Shown piece after piece: positions 26,175-37,398 of a stretch of DNA of 64,000 bases. Within the stretch, counting starts at the first letter, position 1. Each line of letters opens with the position of its first letter. The translations under genes were made by a program, and so were the position numbers. The notes beneath the pieces were generated by a model. It was given only the letters and a program-made list of their open reading frames with translations, searched no databases and was not told where the DNA came from. This DNA comes from Granulicella sp. (GTDB lineage: Bacteria > Acidobacteriota > Terriglobia > Terriglobales > Acidobacteriaceae): the NCBI GenBank assembly GCA_025408425.1, contig JANXYX010000040.1, forward strand, positions 1 through 64,000, read 5' to 3'.

Positions 26175-29165
26175 TTAGAAGTTGAATGTAGCCTGTAACG
26201 TAATGCGCCTCACAGCGGTTGCGGAACTGAAGGGTCCCGTCGCAAGCGTCGTGTACTGACCAAAGCGTGGTGAACTGAGGCTGCTGGTAGGCGTTCCGTA
26301 AGAAATTACGTTGAAGATGTTGAACGCCTGCGCCCCCAGAGTGAGCGTGTAACGATGACCTGAGTTGCCACCGCCACCACCCATCATAGGGCCACCACCG
26401 CCACCACCACCACCGCCGCGCGGACCACCGCCACCACCACCCGGACCGCCGCGACCACCTGGGCCACCAGGACCACCCGGGCCACCAGGACCACCAGGAC
26501 CGCCTTGACCACCCGCCGCCGACCCGCCTGTCTTCTCCCCAAAACCAAACACCCGGGCGACTCGCAGATTCAGCGAAAAGTTAGCAGGCCCACTGCAGTA
26601 GTTGATCGGCACAGGTGTAAGGTTCCCGGTCTGTGTCGCGCTGAAGGCCGAAGACGTGGTGCAGTTGCCGCTGGCGCCACTCGCGAAGTACGGCCGCGAA
26701 TTATAGATCGAAGTGCTGTTTGGATCGAGTCCAGTGGTGAGGTTATATATCGTGCCCGATTGCGCGATCATGAACGGACTCATGCTGAACCCATACGGCA
26801 GTTGTACGTTGCCGCCAACAACGCCAATGCTGGTGTGAGTGAAGGCAGCCCGGCCATAGTCGGCCTTCGTATTCGTATTACTCGTTGGAAAGAATCCGGC
26901 GCCGGAAGTGTTCGCGTTAGCAAAGTTCAGCGAGTAGAAGCCGAAGAGCGACATCCGCCGAAGTCGAGCGTTTCCGTTGACCATCAGTTGGTTCTCACGG
27001 TAAACACCCCCGGATTGAAACTGGTAGTTATAGGAACTGTTGCTGTAATAGTCCCTGCTCAGATATTGGTGGACGCCGCGTGCATTCAGATAGTTCACTG
27101 AGATCGTCGCAGCGCGGCCAACCTGCTGATCGAACCCCAGCGCAGTCTGCAGCGTGTAAGAGCTGCGCAGGCCATTACCCAGTGTGTAGGTTGTTACCCT
27201 GTTGCTGGCTACGCTGCCGCATCCGCCCGGATTAGACGGGGTACACCCAGCCCCGGGGTTGATCGAAGTCTGCGTCACCTGGTTTGTACCGTTTAGGCGA
27301 TTCGTCGTCAAGTAGTCGCCCAGGCTGAACCGGTCGTAGAAAATGCCATAGCCAGCACGAATTACCGTGACACTCGATTTGCCTCCCTCACGCGGTACAC
27401 CATAGGCAATAGACATACGTGGGCCAAAGTCGTGCCCACTACTAATTGCGTTTTGCGCCTCCATGCGCGTACCGAAGCTGAGGGTCAGATTTGGCCTGAC
27501 CTTCCAGTCATCCTCAGCGTAGAGCCCTACATCCGTAATACGTCCGCCAATGTTCAACTTGTTGATCGTCGTCAATGCAAACTGGCTGGGAATCCCGCAC
27601 TGATAGGACGAGATGCTCGCGTTGGCTGCGGCACACGGCGTCGTGATGGATGCAGCGCAGTTACTCGGCTTCTTGACGCTGGGGTTCGGGTCCGTACAGG
27701 GGTCCAGCAGATACGAATAAGTAAACGTCCCGTTGGAACCCTGGTTGGAAGTCAGCGACTCGCTCGTAGACCGCATCCGCCCGCCCATCCGGATAAAGTG
27801 CTTCGCCAGCGCAATCGAAGTGTAGTTCTGAAACTCGGTATGATCCTGCGTATTCTTCGAGGCACCTTGGCTCGAGCCGCCTGCCGTAAAGATTCCCTGC
27901 ACAGACAAGGTGGCGGCCGTACTCAGTGGAACCAGTGAGTTGTTAGACCTGCCAAACTCAAATCGGCTCTCGTTGATCACCCGGGGGCTCACAATCTGTG
28001 TGTCGCCAATCTGGATCTCCTTCTCAGAACTTTCCGAGTTGAAGCCCACAGTCGAAAGCCCCGTATTGCCAATGCCGGAGTTCTGCACGCCGTTGACGTT
28101 GTATTGAAAGCGCACGGTCATCGTATTCTTTTCGCCCAGTGCCAGATCGAAACGCGGGCTGATGTCGCTGCGCGTCTGCGGGTGCGGCACAGCACGTGAA
28201 GTTTCTGGGATCGACGCAAAGTACGAGCAAGTCTGATCACCCGGCTGACACGGAGTCGTCGCGGTCGCAGATCTGGCGTAAAAGCCACCCGGGTTCACAA
28301 TGCTGTTGTCCTCAATCGTCCGATGCGAACCACCCACCGCGAATGAAGCAATACGGGTGATGGGGCCGCTGAGGCTGCCCAGAACAAAGAGCGTGTGATA
28401 CGGAGGCTGCGTGTTCGTCGACCCCAGAAACGGATTCGACGTGTTGAAAGACCTGTCACCGCCCTGCAAACTGAGGTTGCCATGAAACTTGTCCGTACCA
28501 GGCTTCGTGAAGACTTCAACGCGTCCGTATCCCAGCCGGTCATACTGCGCAGAAAAAGGATTCTGATTGATGCGGATCTCGCGAATCGATGACTTCGGAG
28601 GCAGTTGTCCGCCCGTGAATCCATCAACATAAATCTGGCCTCCGTTCGGACCCGCCGAAGGACCAGCCAACGCACTCAACTCAGAGGACAGCTCGTCCGG
28701 ATCGTCCGAAAGTGCATCCAGGTCTTTTCCCTTGATCGTCGTGGAACTCGCATTGCTATCGGAATCAACGCCAACCTGTGCGGCAGACGCAGATACCTGT
28801 ATCTCCTGCGACTCCGCCTGAACTGTCATCTTCACATTGAGCGCCAAAGACTGGCCTGAAGTGACATGTACCCCCTGTTTCACAAACGATGCGAAGCCCT
28901 TCATCGTCACCGTAATCGCATAGGTTCCTGCCGGCACACTCTTCAACGTATAAGTGCCATCGCTCTGCGAAAGCGTAACGATCGCCTTACTCGTGGCGGA
29001 AGACAGCGTCACCGTCGCTCCGGGAATCACAGCATCATCCGGATCGGCCACAACGCCATGAACCGCAGCCGCTACTACAGCCAGGGGCTGCTGGCCAAAG
29101 CTAACCAAGGGGCTTATGGCAAACAAAATTACAAAAAACAACTTCAACGCTCTACGAAATGCCAT
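26175..29165 (-). CDS. TonB-dependent receptor-like outer-membrane protein with N-terminal carboxypeptidase-regulatory-like domain
   Basis: A 996-residue protein. A signal peptide (about 1-24) is followed by a CarboxypepD_reg-like beta-sandwich at about residues 33-110 (GVVADPDDAVIPGATVTLSS and GTYTLKSVPAGTYAITV). A plug-like region and a long beta-barrel follow, ending in the aromatic ATFNF typical of outer-membrane barrel proteins. Residues about 880-937 form a Gly/Pro-rich insert (GGPGGPGGPGG repeats, then polyglycine with PMMGGG). Such receptors in Acidobacteria are thought to import oligosaccharides, but nothing here names the ligand. GAGGAG precedes the ATG. A DUF5666-like gene follows upstream on the same strand. 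Confidence 0.92.
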   Translation of the reverse strand: MAFRRALKLFFVILFAISPLVSFGQQPLAVVAAAVHGVVADPDDAVIPGATVTLSSATSKAIVTLSQSDGTYTLKSVPAGTYAITVTMKGFASFVKQGVHVTSGQSLALNVKMTVQAESQEIQVSASAAQVGVDSDSNASSTTIKGKDLDALSDDPDELSSELSALAGPSAGPNGGQIYVDGFTGGQLPPKSSIREIRINQNPFSAQYDRLGYGRVEVFTKPGTDKFHGNLSLQGGDRSFNTSNPFLGSTNTQPPYHTLFVLGSLSGPITRIASFAVGGSHRTIEDNSIVNPGGFYARSATATTPCQPGDQTCSYFASIPETSRAVPHPQTRSDISPRFDLALGEKNTMTVRFQYNVNGVQNSGIGNTGLSTVGFNSESSEKEIQIGDTQIVSPRVINESRFEFGRSNNSLVPLSTAATLSVQGIFTAGGSSQGASKNTQDHTEFQNYTSIALAKHFIRMGGRMRSTSESLTSNQGSNGTFTYSYLLDPCTDPNPSVKKPSNCAASITTPCAAANASISSYQCGIPSQFALTTINKLNIGGRITDVGLYAEDDWKVRPNLTLSFGTRMEAQNAISSGHDFGPRMSIAYGVPREGGKSSVTVIRAGYGIFYDRFSLGDYLTTNRLNGTNQVTQTSINPGAGCTPSNPGGCGSVASNRVTTYTLGNGLRSSYTLQTALGFDQQVGRAATISVNYLNARGVHQYLSRDYYSNSSYNYQFQSGGVYRENQLMVNGNARLRRMSLFGFYSLNFANANTSGAGFFPTSNTNTKADYGRAAFTHTSIGVVGGNVQLPYGFSMSPFMIAQSGTIYNLTTGLDPNSTSIYNSRPYFASGASGNCTTSSAFSATQTGNLTPVPINYCSGPANFSLNLRVARVFGFGEKTGGSAAGGQGGPGGPGGPGGPGGPGGRGGPGGGGGGPRGGGGGGGGGPMMGGGGGNSGHRYTLTLGAQAFNIFNVISYGTPTSSLSSPRFGQYTTLATGPFSSATAVRRITLQATFNF

Positions 29166-29219
29166 TACTGCTCCTCAAAAGAAAACTGTCTCTACGTTGG
29201 ATCAAGCTGTGGATTGCGG

Positions 29220-30440
29220 CTATTGCGCACCAGAATCAGGTGCGCCCCCGCCTACACTCCAGGGAGAAAGGGTCATGGCTGGCGATCCGCTCGGAGTTGC
29301 AGCCAGAATTGGCTCGACTCCCGATAGCAGCGTCACCGCCGTCACGGATGCGCTGCCCGGCGTCGTCTGCGACGCCACAATCATCACCGCATCGCCGGTA
29401 TGTAAATCAGCAATTGTTTGGTTTGGCAGATGCGCCAGCATCTGCGAGAGGTCCATTCCTGCGGAACGGCCAGCACCGCCAGCCCCCGCACCCGCGAACT
29501 GGCCAGCGCCCGCACCAGTCGGAGGCCCAGTCGTCGTGCTAACAGACGTGCCGCTCGGTGGACCAGACGGTGCGCCGGCAGCTCCGCCATTCGCTCCACC
29601 CTTTGCCCGCGCCGCAAACATCGCCGCAGCCCGCTCCGGCAATTTGCGCAAATCAGAGTTCGCCGCAATCTTCACCGTCATCATCCGCTTGGTAGACAGA
29701 TCCTTCAGCGTGATCGTCCCATCCGCTGGATTCACCGTAGCTATCGTGCCCGACAGATTATTGAACGACCCGCTGACAATCTCTTCTGCCTGAATCGACA
29801 TCCCATCTTCCGATTTGTCGCCGCGCACTCGAATCTGATCCCCGGCCTGAATCTGCGGCAGCGTCCCCGCGACCGCATCCTCAAACTTGACCGAGTCTCC
29901 TGAGTAACGCCGGAAGATCGTCGAACTTGACGTCTTGACCTGCACCTTCTTCACCCCTGCCGAGACGGTCAACGCTCCAGTTGCGGGATCCACGGCATTC
30001 ACCAGCCCACCGCTGCCACGCTTCTGCCAGTCCGCCTGCTCCTGCGCGTGCTTCTGGGCAATATCGGTTGACTTCATCAAAATGACACGAGACGCGGTCA
30101 ACTCGTCCGCCGTATCACCCGCCTTGCCGCTTACCAGCACTCGATCACCAACAGCAATGTCCGCCAGGGTAATTGCCTGGGCCGCCTTCAAGTCCGTACT
30201 TCCCGGTGCCAGTTGCAGAATGCGCGCTGCATCCGCGACGTTTACCGTCACCGCATGTCCTGCATCGGTCGCCAGCGTAATTACGCCACCAGAGATCGCC
30301 TTGACCGTGCCAATCTGGCGCGCGGCTGCAGGCGCCGTCGCCTGGGCGAGGCAGGCAGTGGTTGCGCTAACTACGGTCACTGGAAGTAGCAAGCTCACTC
30401 GCAGTAGGGTCGATCTGGAAAAACTGGTTCCTATAAACAT
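29220..30440 (-). CDS. Exported DUF5666-like repeat protein
   Basis: A 406-residue secreted protein with a signal peptide (to about ACLAQA). It contains at least three similar beta-rich modules with the pattern GTVKAISGGVITL...VGDRVLV, GLVNAVDPATGALTV...GDQIRVRG and GTIATVNPADGTITL, the look of DUF5666 repeats. A Gly/Ala/Pro-rich linker lies at about residues 288-335. The ATG at 30440 with GAGGAAG eight bases upstream is preferred to the TTG one codon earlier. It lies 54 bases upstream of the TonB-type receptor gene on the same strand, so they may be expressed together. Confidence 0.8.
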   Translation of the reverse strand: MFIGTSFSRSTLLRVSLLLPVTVVSATTACLAQATAPAAARQIGTVKAISGGVITLATDAGHAVTVNVADAARILQLAPGSTDLKAAQAITLADIAVGDRVLVSGKAGDTADELTASRVILMKSTDIAQKHAQEQADWQKRGSGGLVNAVDPATGALTVSAGVKKVQVKTSSSTIFRRYSGDSVKFEDAVAGTLPQIQAGDQIRVRGDKSEDGMSIQAEEIVSGSFNNLSGTIATVNPADGTITLKDLSTKRMMTVKIAANSDLRKLPERAAAMFAARAKGGANGGAAGAPSGPPSGTSVSTTTGPPTGAGAGQFAGAGAGGAGRSAGMDLSQMLAHLPNQTIADLHTGDAVMIVASQTTPGSASVTAVTLLSGVEPILAATPSGSPAMTLSPWSVGGGAPDSGAQ

Positions 30441-30786
30441 CAATACTTCCTCTTTCCGTCCGGCGCACTTGAAGACCTCACAGTCTCAAGCCACCGTCGC
30501 ACACGTCCGCTATGTTGTTCGTATAGACGAAGAATTCCTGTAAGAGATACGGATCAGTGACACAAAAGTTTCGAATGGAAATTGATTCTTTGGGGAGGGG
30601 CTTCAGGCACAGTGGCCACACGCAATACTCGCTACGCAGCCCTTATTAGTTAGTCTAACGGGCGCCAACGAATCGGTTGCAAACTCCATCAATTTATCCA
30701 CAAATATTAAGAAACAATTAATGTACGAAGTTCACACTAATTATGTAATACAGCCGGATCAAATCAAAAATGTCGCTGGTCAGCAT
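30441..30786. other. Intergenic region, no gene seen
   Basis: About 346 bases between the DUF5666-like gene start and the treZ stop. The part near the treZ stop is AT-rich. It presumably holds the promoter for the DUF5666-like/TonB receptor pair. I see no ORF with a ribosome binding site, no strong terminator hairpin and no RNA element. Confidence 0.6.
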
Positions 30787-32535
30787 CTAGGTCTTCTCGC
30801 CAGTGAGAATCGCCAGCGTATCCGGTGGAAGAGTCACCATCGCATCATGCCAGACAACGTCGTCGCGTGACGCCGCCAATAACGCAAGCCGCCCCGGATT
30901 TTCGACCTCGATCGTCTCGTCGCCAAGATTGCACGCAATCTTCACCAGACCTCGGTCCATCACCAGCCAACGTTTCTCCTCGTCAAAACGCAGTTTGACG
31001 TGGCCAGCATCGCCGTCGTTCAAGGATGGCGAGCTCCGGCGAATATGAATCAACCTCGTGAACCATTCCAGCATCCCAGCGTGACTGTTCTCATGGATCT
31101 CGCTCCAGTTCAACTTCGATCGCTCAAATGTCTCCCGTTTCTCGGGGTCTGGAATCTCACCGGCAGCCCAGCCAAACAATGCGAACTCCCGCTTCCGTCC
31201 CTCGAGAACGGTCTTCGCCATCTCCGGATCTTCATGGTCGGCAAAATACTGGAACGGAGTCGAGGCGGCATACTCCTCCCCTTGAAAGATCATCGGAAGA
31301 AACGGCGCCATCAGCACCAGTCCCGCCGCCACCCTGGCCCGATCTAGCCCAATAATGTGCTCCAACCGCTCGCCCGTTGCTCGGTTTCCTACCTGATCGT
31401 GATTCTGGATGAACCCAATAAAGTGGTGGGCTGACAGCCCCTCCACCGGTCGCCCATGCGTTCGCTTGCGATAGCGGGAGTAGACCCCGTCGTACACAAA
31501 GATCTTCGTCAGTGACTTCGCCAGCGCCTCGAACGACCCAAAGTCCTCGTAGTACCCCTTGCCCTCTTCGCCGACGTGCAACACCGTAAACAGCGCGTGA
31601 TGGAAATCATCGTTCCACTGCGCATCCATCCCGCAACCACCCGCCTCGCGCGGAGTCACCACCCTCGGATCATTCAGGTCACTCTCGGCGATCAATACCA
31701 GCCTCCGCCCTAGCGTCGACGACAGTACCTCCACCTCTGCTGAGAGCTGCTCCATAAAGTGAATCGCAGAGCGATCGACAAACTCATGCACCGCATCCAG
31801 ACGCAGACCATCCACATGGTAGTCGCGCATCCACATCAGCGCGTTATCGCAGAAGAAGCGCCGCACCTCGTCGCTGCCTGCCTCCTCGAAGTTCACCGCA
31901 TCACCCCACGGAGTGTGGTGCCGGCTCGTCAGATAAGGTCCAAACTTGTTCGTGTAATTCCCCACCGGACCAAAGTGGTTGTAAACCACGTCGAGCAACA
32001 CCGCCAGCCCATGCCCATGGCACGCGTCCACAAAGCGCTTCAACCCGTCCGGTCCACCGTATTGATCGTGAACAGCAAAAAGCGACACACCGTCGTAGCC
32101 CCACCCCTGCTCACCCGGAAACGCCGCCACCGGCATCAGTTCCAGATGCGTTACGCCTAGCTCAAACAGATAATCCAGCCGCTCAATCGCACCGTCGAAC
32201 GTACCCGCCTCTGTAAACGTACCAACGTGCAGTTCATAGATCACAGCCCCGGACAACGGAGGCCCCTGCCAACGACCGTCGCTCCACGCAAACTCTGCAT
32301 GGTCATAGACTCGTGAAACACCATGCACTCCCTTCGGCTGCCACAGCGCCCGCGGATCAGGATACGGCGTCGCATCGTCATCTAGCAGGAATGCATAATC
32401 CGTCCCCGGCCCTGCCTCCTCCACCGTTGTGCACCACCAGCCTGTGGCGTTCGGTCCCGTCATCGGGTTCGCCCTGTCGCCAATCTTCACCGCCATAGTT
32501 CTCGCTCGTGGCGCCCACACCGTAAACTCATGCAT
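30787..32535 (-). CDS. treZ: Malto-oligosyltrehalose trehalohydrolase
   Basis: A 582-residue GH13 enzyme that releases trehalose from maltooligosyltrehalose. N-terminal beta domain MHEFTVWAPRARTMAV, then the GH13 barrel with GVSLFAVHDQYGGPDGLKRFVD, GLRLDAVHEFVDRSA (nucleophile Asp), VLIAESDLND (acid Glu) and QNHDQVGNR (third Asp), plus the TreZ-type FQGEEYAASTPFQYF. The ATG at 32535 is chosen: GCAGGA lies eight bases upstream and the start overlaps the treY stop by eight bases, implying coupled translation. Frames extending further upstream lie inside treY. Confidence 0.95.
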   Translation of the reverse strand: MHEFTVWAPRARTMAVKIGDRANPMTGPNATGWWCTTVEEAGPGTDYAFLLDDDATPYPDPRALWQPKGVHGVSRVYDHAEFAWSDGRWQGPPLSGAVIYELHVGTFTEAGTFDGAIERLDYLFELGVTHLELMPVAAFPGEQGWGYDGVSLFAVHDQYGGPDGLKRFVDACHGHGLAVLLDVVYNHFGPVGNYTNKFGPYLTSRHHTPWGDAVNFEEAGSDEVRRFFCDNALMWMRDYHVDGLRLDAVHEFVDRSAIHFMEQLSAEVEVLSSTLGRRLVLIAESDLNDPRVVTPREAGGCGMDAQWNDDFHHALFTVLHVGEEGKGYYEDFGSFEALAKSLTKIFVYDGVYSRYRKRTHGRPVEGLSAHHFIGFIQNHDQVGNRATGERLEHIIGLDRARVAAGLVLMAPFLPMIFQGEEYAASTPFQYFADHEDPEMAKTVLEGRKREFALFGWAAGEIPDPEKRETFERSKLNWSEIHENSHAGMLEWFTRLIHIRRSSPSLNDGDAGHVKLRFDEEKRWLVMDRGLVKIACNLGDETIEVENPGRLALLAASRDDVVWHDAMVTLPPDTLAILTGEKT

Positions 32536-35209
32536 CGTTCGCATCCTGCTCGTCTTCTCGCACCAGCAACGCCACGGGAAACATCTCCAGCAGCCCCTTG
32601 ATCGGTACCGCTCCACCGCTCACCACTTCATCCGTCAGGCAATTCTTCCATCTCCCCTTCGGAAGCGCCACTGCCGTGTTGCCCCACACTCCAGCCAGCG
32701 TGATCACCAGCCTCGGAACGACGGTGATCACATGATCCCCCCGCAGATACGCAATCACATGCGCCTTCTTCGTACCCGTTGCCTTCAGCAGCCTGTAGCC
32801 AGCCTCTACGCCAAACCAGTCTGGCCGCTCCCGGCGCAGATGCAGCGCATGGCGGATCGTCCAAAGCTTCGGCAGCCCCTCCTCCATCCGCTCCATCACC
32901 TGCACCGCTGAAAGGTTCTGCATCTCCTGCAGCAATCTGCACCGCACCTTGTAATCCACCGGCCTCCGATTATCCGGATCGACCAGGCTCAAGTCCCACA
33001 ACTCCGCACCCTGATACAAATCCGGCACTCCCGGCGCGGTATGCTTCATCAGTGTCTGCGCCAGCGAGTTCACGCGGCCTGCCTCCTTCACTGACGCAAC
33101 GAACTGCTCCATCTCCTCCACAAATGGCTGATGCTGCAGCGTCGCGTCAATAAACCTGCTCAGAGCCTCCTCGAACGCAGTATTATTCGCAACCCACGAC
33201 GTCTGCTGTTTCCCTTCGCGCACCGCTTTCAGCATGTAAGCCTGGATGCGCTCCACCGAGATCGGCCACGCGCCAATCAGGCTCTGGTAATACAAATACT
33301 CTGTGTTGCGGTCAGGCATGCTGCTCCCATCCGCCTTCATCGCCCTGAAGTCGCTGTTCATCCGCGACCAGCGATGAACCCCTGCGCCAAATCGTCCCGG
33401 CATCTCCGTCAACACCGCCAACCGCGCCCGCACATCGTCACTTCGCTTCGTGTCATGTGTCGACAGCGTCGTCATCGTCAGCGGATGCGTCGCCTGCATC
33501 TCCCGGCAATACTCATGGAACTCCTTGACGCTGATGCCATCGCGCGCGGGGTCGCTCCCTACCTCATTCATCCCCGTCAGCCGGTTGTAGCAGTAGAACG
33601 CCGTATCCTCGACTCCCTTCGCCATCACCGGCCCGGTGAACTGCTGAAAGCGCAACACAAACTCGCTCTCCTGCTTGCCCGTCACCTTCAACGTCAGCAC
33701 GTCACGCATAAACTCGAACAGATCACCGTCGATATCTTGACGCTTGTTCTTCGCACACTGGGCCGCCTGCGCAATCACCTCGCAATCCTCTGCCGTAATC
33801 TCGTCGCGATCCGGCACAACATAGGAGCGATAGACACGGAAGCACGCCGCAAATTCACGGATCGCCCGGCGTACCTCGGCCCGCGTATAGTCCCGTTGAT
33901 TGCGATTGGACTCGCATATCTCTACAAACAGAGACGTCAGCCGACTCACATCGCTCGCCAGCGACTCCTGTCCAACTGCGATCTTCTTCTCATGCGCTAT
34001 CTCAGCGAGCACCGTCTGCTGGCCAATAAAGTCCGCATATACCGCAGTCAGCTCCGCCATACCCTCTGGCCGCACCAATACATTCATAGCAACATTCAGA
34101 AAGTCGTACCCAGTGGTTCCCTGGATCGGCCACTTCTTGCGCGTGAACTCCCCTGGCAACAGAATCTTCTCACCAACAATCCACGCATCCGGTGCCCGCT
34201 CCCGAAGCCGGTCAAAATACTCCTGCGGATCGCGCAGCCCATCTGGATGGTCCACTCGCACACCGTCCAGCACACCACGCTGCAGCCAGTCCAGCACCAG
34301 CGCATGCGTCTCTTCGAACACATGCTCTCGCTCCACGCGCAATCCAATCAAAGTGTTCACATCGAAGAAACGCCGATACCCCAACTGCTGGTCCGCCGCC
34401 TTCCAGTACGACAACCGATAGTTCTGCTGATTCAGCAGATCATCCAGCGCATCGATATTCCCATTCAACTCCGCGACCGAGCGATCAATCTGCGCGCACA
34501 CACTCGGCTCCTCGACGCACAAACGTTTCAGCAGTGTGCACAGCACCGTCTTGTCGCGGTGCCGCTCCAGAATTCGTCTGCGGTCTGCATACTCTGGTGC
34601 CGGCAGTCGGCCAAACGATGCCGCCAGAAAGCTGAGCGTGTCGGATCTCGAATACTCCGCCGCCCGCACCAGAATCACCGGCAGCGTTGGCGGAGCGACC
34701 GGCAGTTTCTGTCCGGCACACTCCACCACCAGCATGTTGTCGTGCCGGGCCACCTTGATGCCGCCAGCCTGCAGCACTCGCCCATACTGGTCGGGCAGAA
34801 TCGGTACCAGTACTTTGTTCCGCAGCCGCTCTTCCTGCGGCTGCCAGTCAATATCAAAAAACGATGCATACCGACTCGAAGTCCCGTTCTCCAGCACGTC
34901 CCACCAGAAGCGGTTCTCCTGCCCCAGGGACATATGGTTCGGCACAATATCCAGCACCTGCCCCAGGCCTGTGTCACGCAGCTTCAAACAAAAACGGTCG
35001 TGACCAGCAGCGCCACCCAGCTCATCATTGATCCGCTGATGATCGACCACATCGTAGCCGTGCGTGCTGCCCGGCGCAGCCTGCAGGTACGGAGAACAAT
35101 AGACGTGCGACACTCCCAGTGCATGCAGGTATCCGGCGATGCCAGCAGCATCGTCAAACGTAAAATCCTTATGCAGCTGCAGGCGATAAGTAGACTTAGG
35201 GGTACGCAT
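32528..35209 (-). CDS. treY: Maltooligosyltrehalose synthase
   Basis: An 893-residue GH13 isomerase that turns the reducing-end alpha-1,4 bond of maltodextrins into alpha-1,1. It begins TPKSTYRLQLHKDFTFDDAAG and has YLHALGVSHVYCSPYLQA, HGYDVVDHQRINDELGG, the nucleophile region DGVRVDHPDGLRDP, a catalytic Glu in WIVGEKILLPGE, and TTLSTHDTKRSDDVRARL. It forms a two-gene unit with treZ. There is no treX or glgX debranching gene next to it. Confidence 0.95.
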   Translation of the reverse strand: MRTPKSTYRLQLHKDFTFDDAAGIAGYLHALGVSHVYCSPYLQAAPGSTHGYDVVDHQRINDELGGAAGHDRFCLKLRDTGLGQVLDIVPNHMSLGQENRFWWDVLENGTSSRYASFFDIDWQPQEERLRNKVLVPILPDQYGRVLQAGGIKVARHDNMLVVECAGQKLPVAPPTLPVILVRAAEYSRSDTLSFLAASFGRLPAPEYADRRRILERHRDKTVLCTLLKRLCVEEPSVCAQIDRSVAELNGNIDALDDLLNQQNYRLSYWKAADQQLGYRRFFDVNTLIGLRVEREHVFEETHALVLDWLQRGVLDGVRVDHPDGLRDPQEYFDRLRERAPDAWIVGEKILLPGEFTRKKWPIQGTTGYDFLNVAMNVLVRPEGMAELTAVYADFIGQQTVLAEIAHEKKIAVGQESLASDVSRLTSLFVEICESNRNQRDYTRAEVRRAIREFAACFRVYRSYVVPDRDEITAEDCEVIAQAAQCAKNKRQDIDGDLFEFMRDVLTLKVTGKQESEFVLRFQQFTGPVMAKGVEDTAFYCYNRLTGMNEVGSDPARDGISVKEFHEYCREMQATHPLTMTTLSTHDTKRSDDVRARLAVLTEMPGRFGAGVHRWSRMNSDFRAMKADGSSMPDRNTEYLYYQSLIGAWPISVERIQAYMLKAVREGKQQTSWVANNTAFEEALSRFIDATLQHQPFVEEMEQFVASVKEAGRVNSLAQTLMKHTAPGVPDLYQGAELWDLSLVDPDNRRPVDYKVRCRLLQEMQNLSAVQVMERMEEGLPKLWTIRHALHLRRERPDWFGVEAGYRLLKATGTKKAHVIAYLRGDHVITVVPRLVITLAGVWGNTAVALPKGRWKNCLTDEVVSGGAVPIKGLLEMFPVALLVREDEQDANDA

Positions 35210-35569
35210 TTCGACAACCGATCAAGGTTCGGCACAAGAACACAGTTCTTCAGGTGTCTGTTAGAAGCTCTCTTGCCACCTCGGGTTGCACCTGCTCCTC
35301 GTCAGCCGCTAAGTCCCTTATTTACCACACCGAAATGGAAGCGATCCCGGCCCTCGATCAACTTTTAGGTCTCCTCACGAAACTCTTGGTCCAGCGAGCA
35401 AACGCGCATCTCAAACTCTGCATCTGTTCATGTATAGTCGCCGTGTTCGGCCTCTATCGCTCGAGCGATGGAGATTAAAAGTAGTCTGCGTAACCTTCTC
35501 AGTGATGGGATAAAACATTGATCGCATTGATATGCAAAGCGTTATGGCTTTCAATCCCGGCTGGACACG
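35210..35569. other. Divergent treY / treS intergenic region
   Basis: 360 bases between the divergent starts of treY and treS. I find no gene in it. It holds a perfect 14-bp palindrome (separate entry) and presumably the promoters of both trehalose units. Confidence 0.6.
35456..35469. promoter_or_regulatory. Perfect palindrome, candidate operator
   Basis: ATCGCTCGAGCGAT is its own reverse complement and sits about 114 bp before the treS start. Two-fold symmetry of this size is typical of dimeric regulator sites, but no regulator gene is nearby and function is only inferred. Confidence 0.35.
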
Positions 35570-37348
<1,779 letters not shown>

Positions 37349-37398
37349 CATCAAACTAGTCGGCATCATCACCTTCAGTCGAGAAAGTCCATACACCG

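Noticed and set aside
33131..35368. 745-codon open frame on the plus strand opposite treY
   Set aside because: It is the antisense shadow of treY; the translation is rich in Arg/His/Gln with no domain, while the minus-strand frame is a clear maltooligosyltrehalose synthase.
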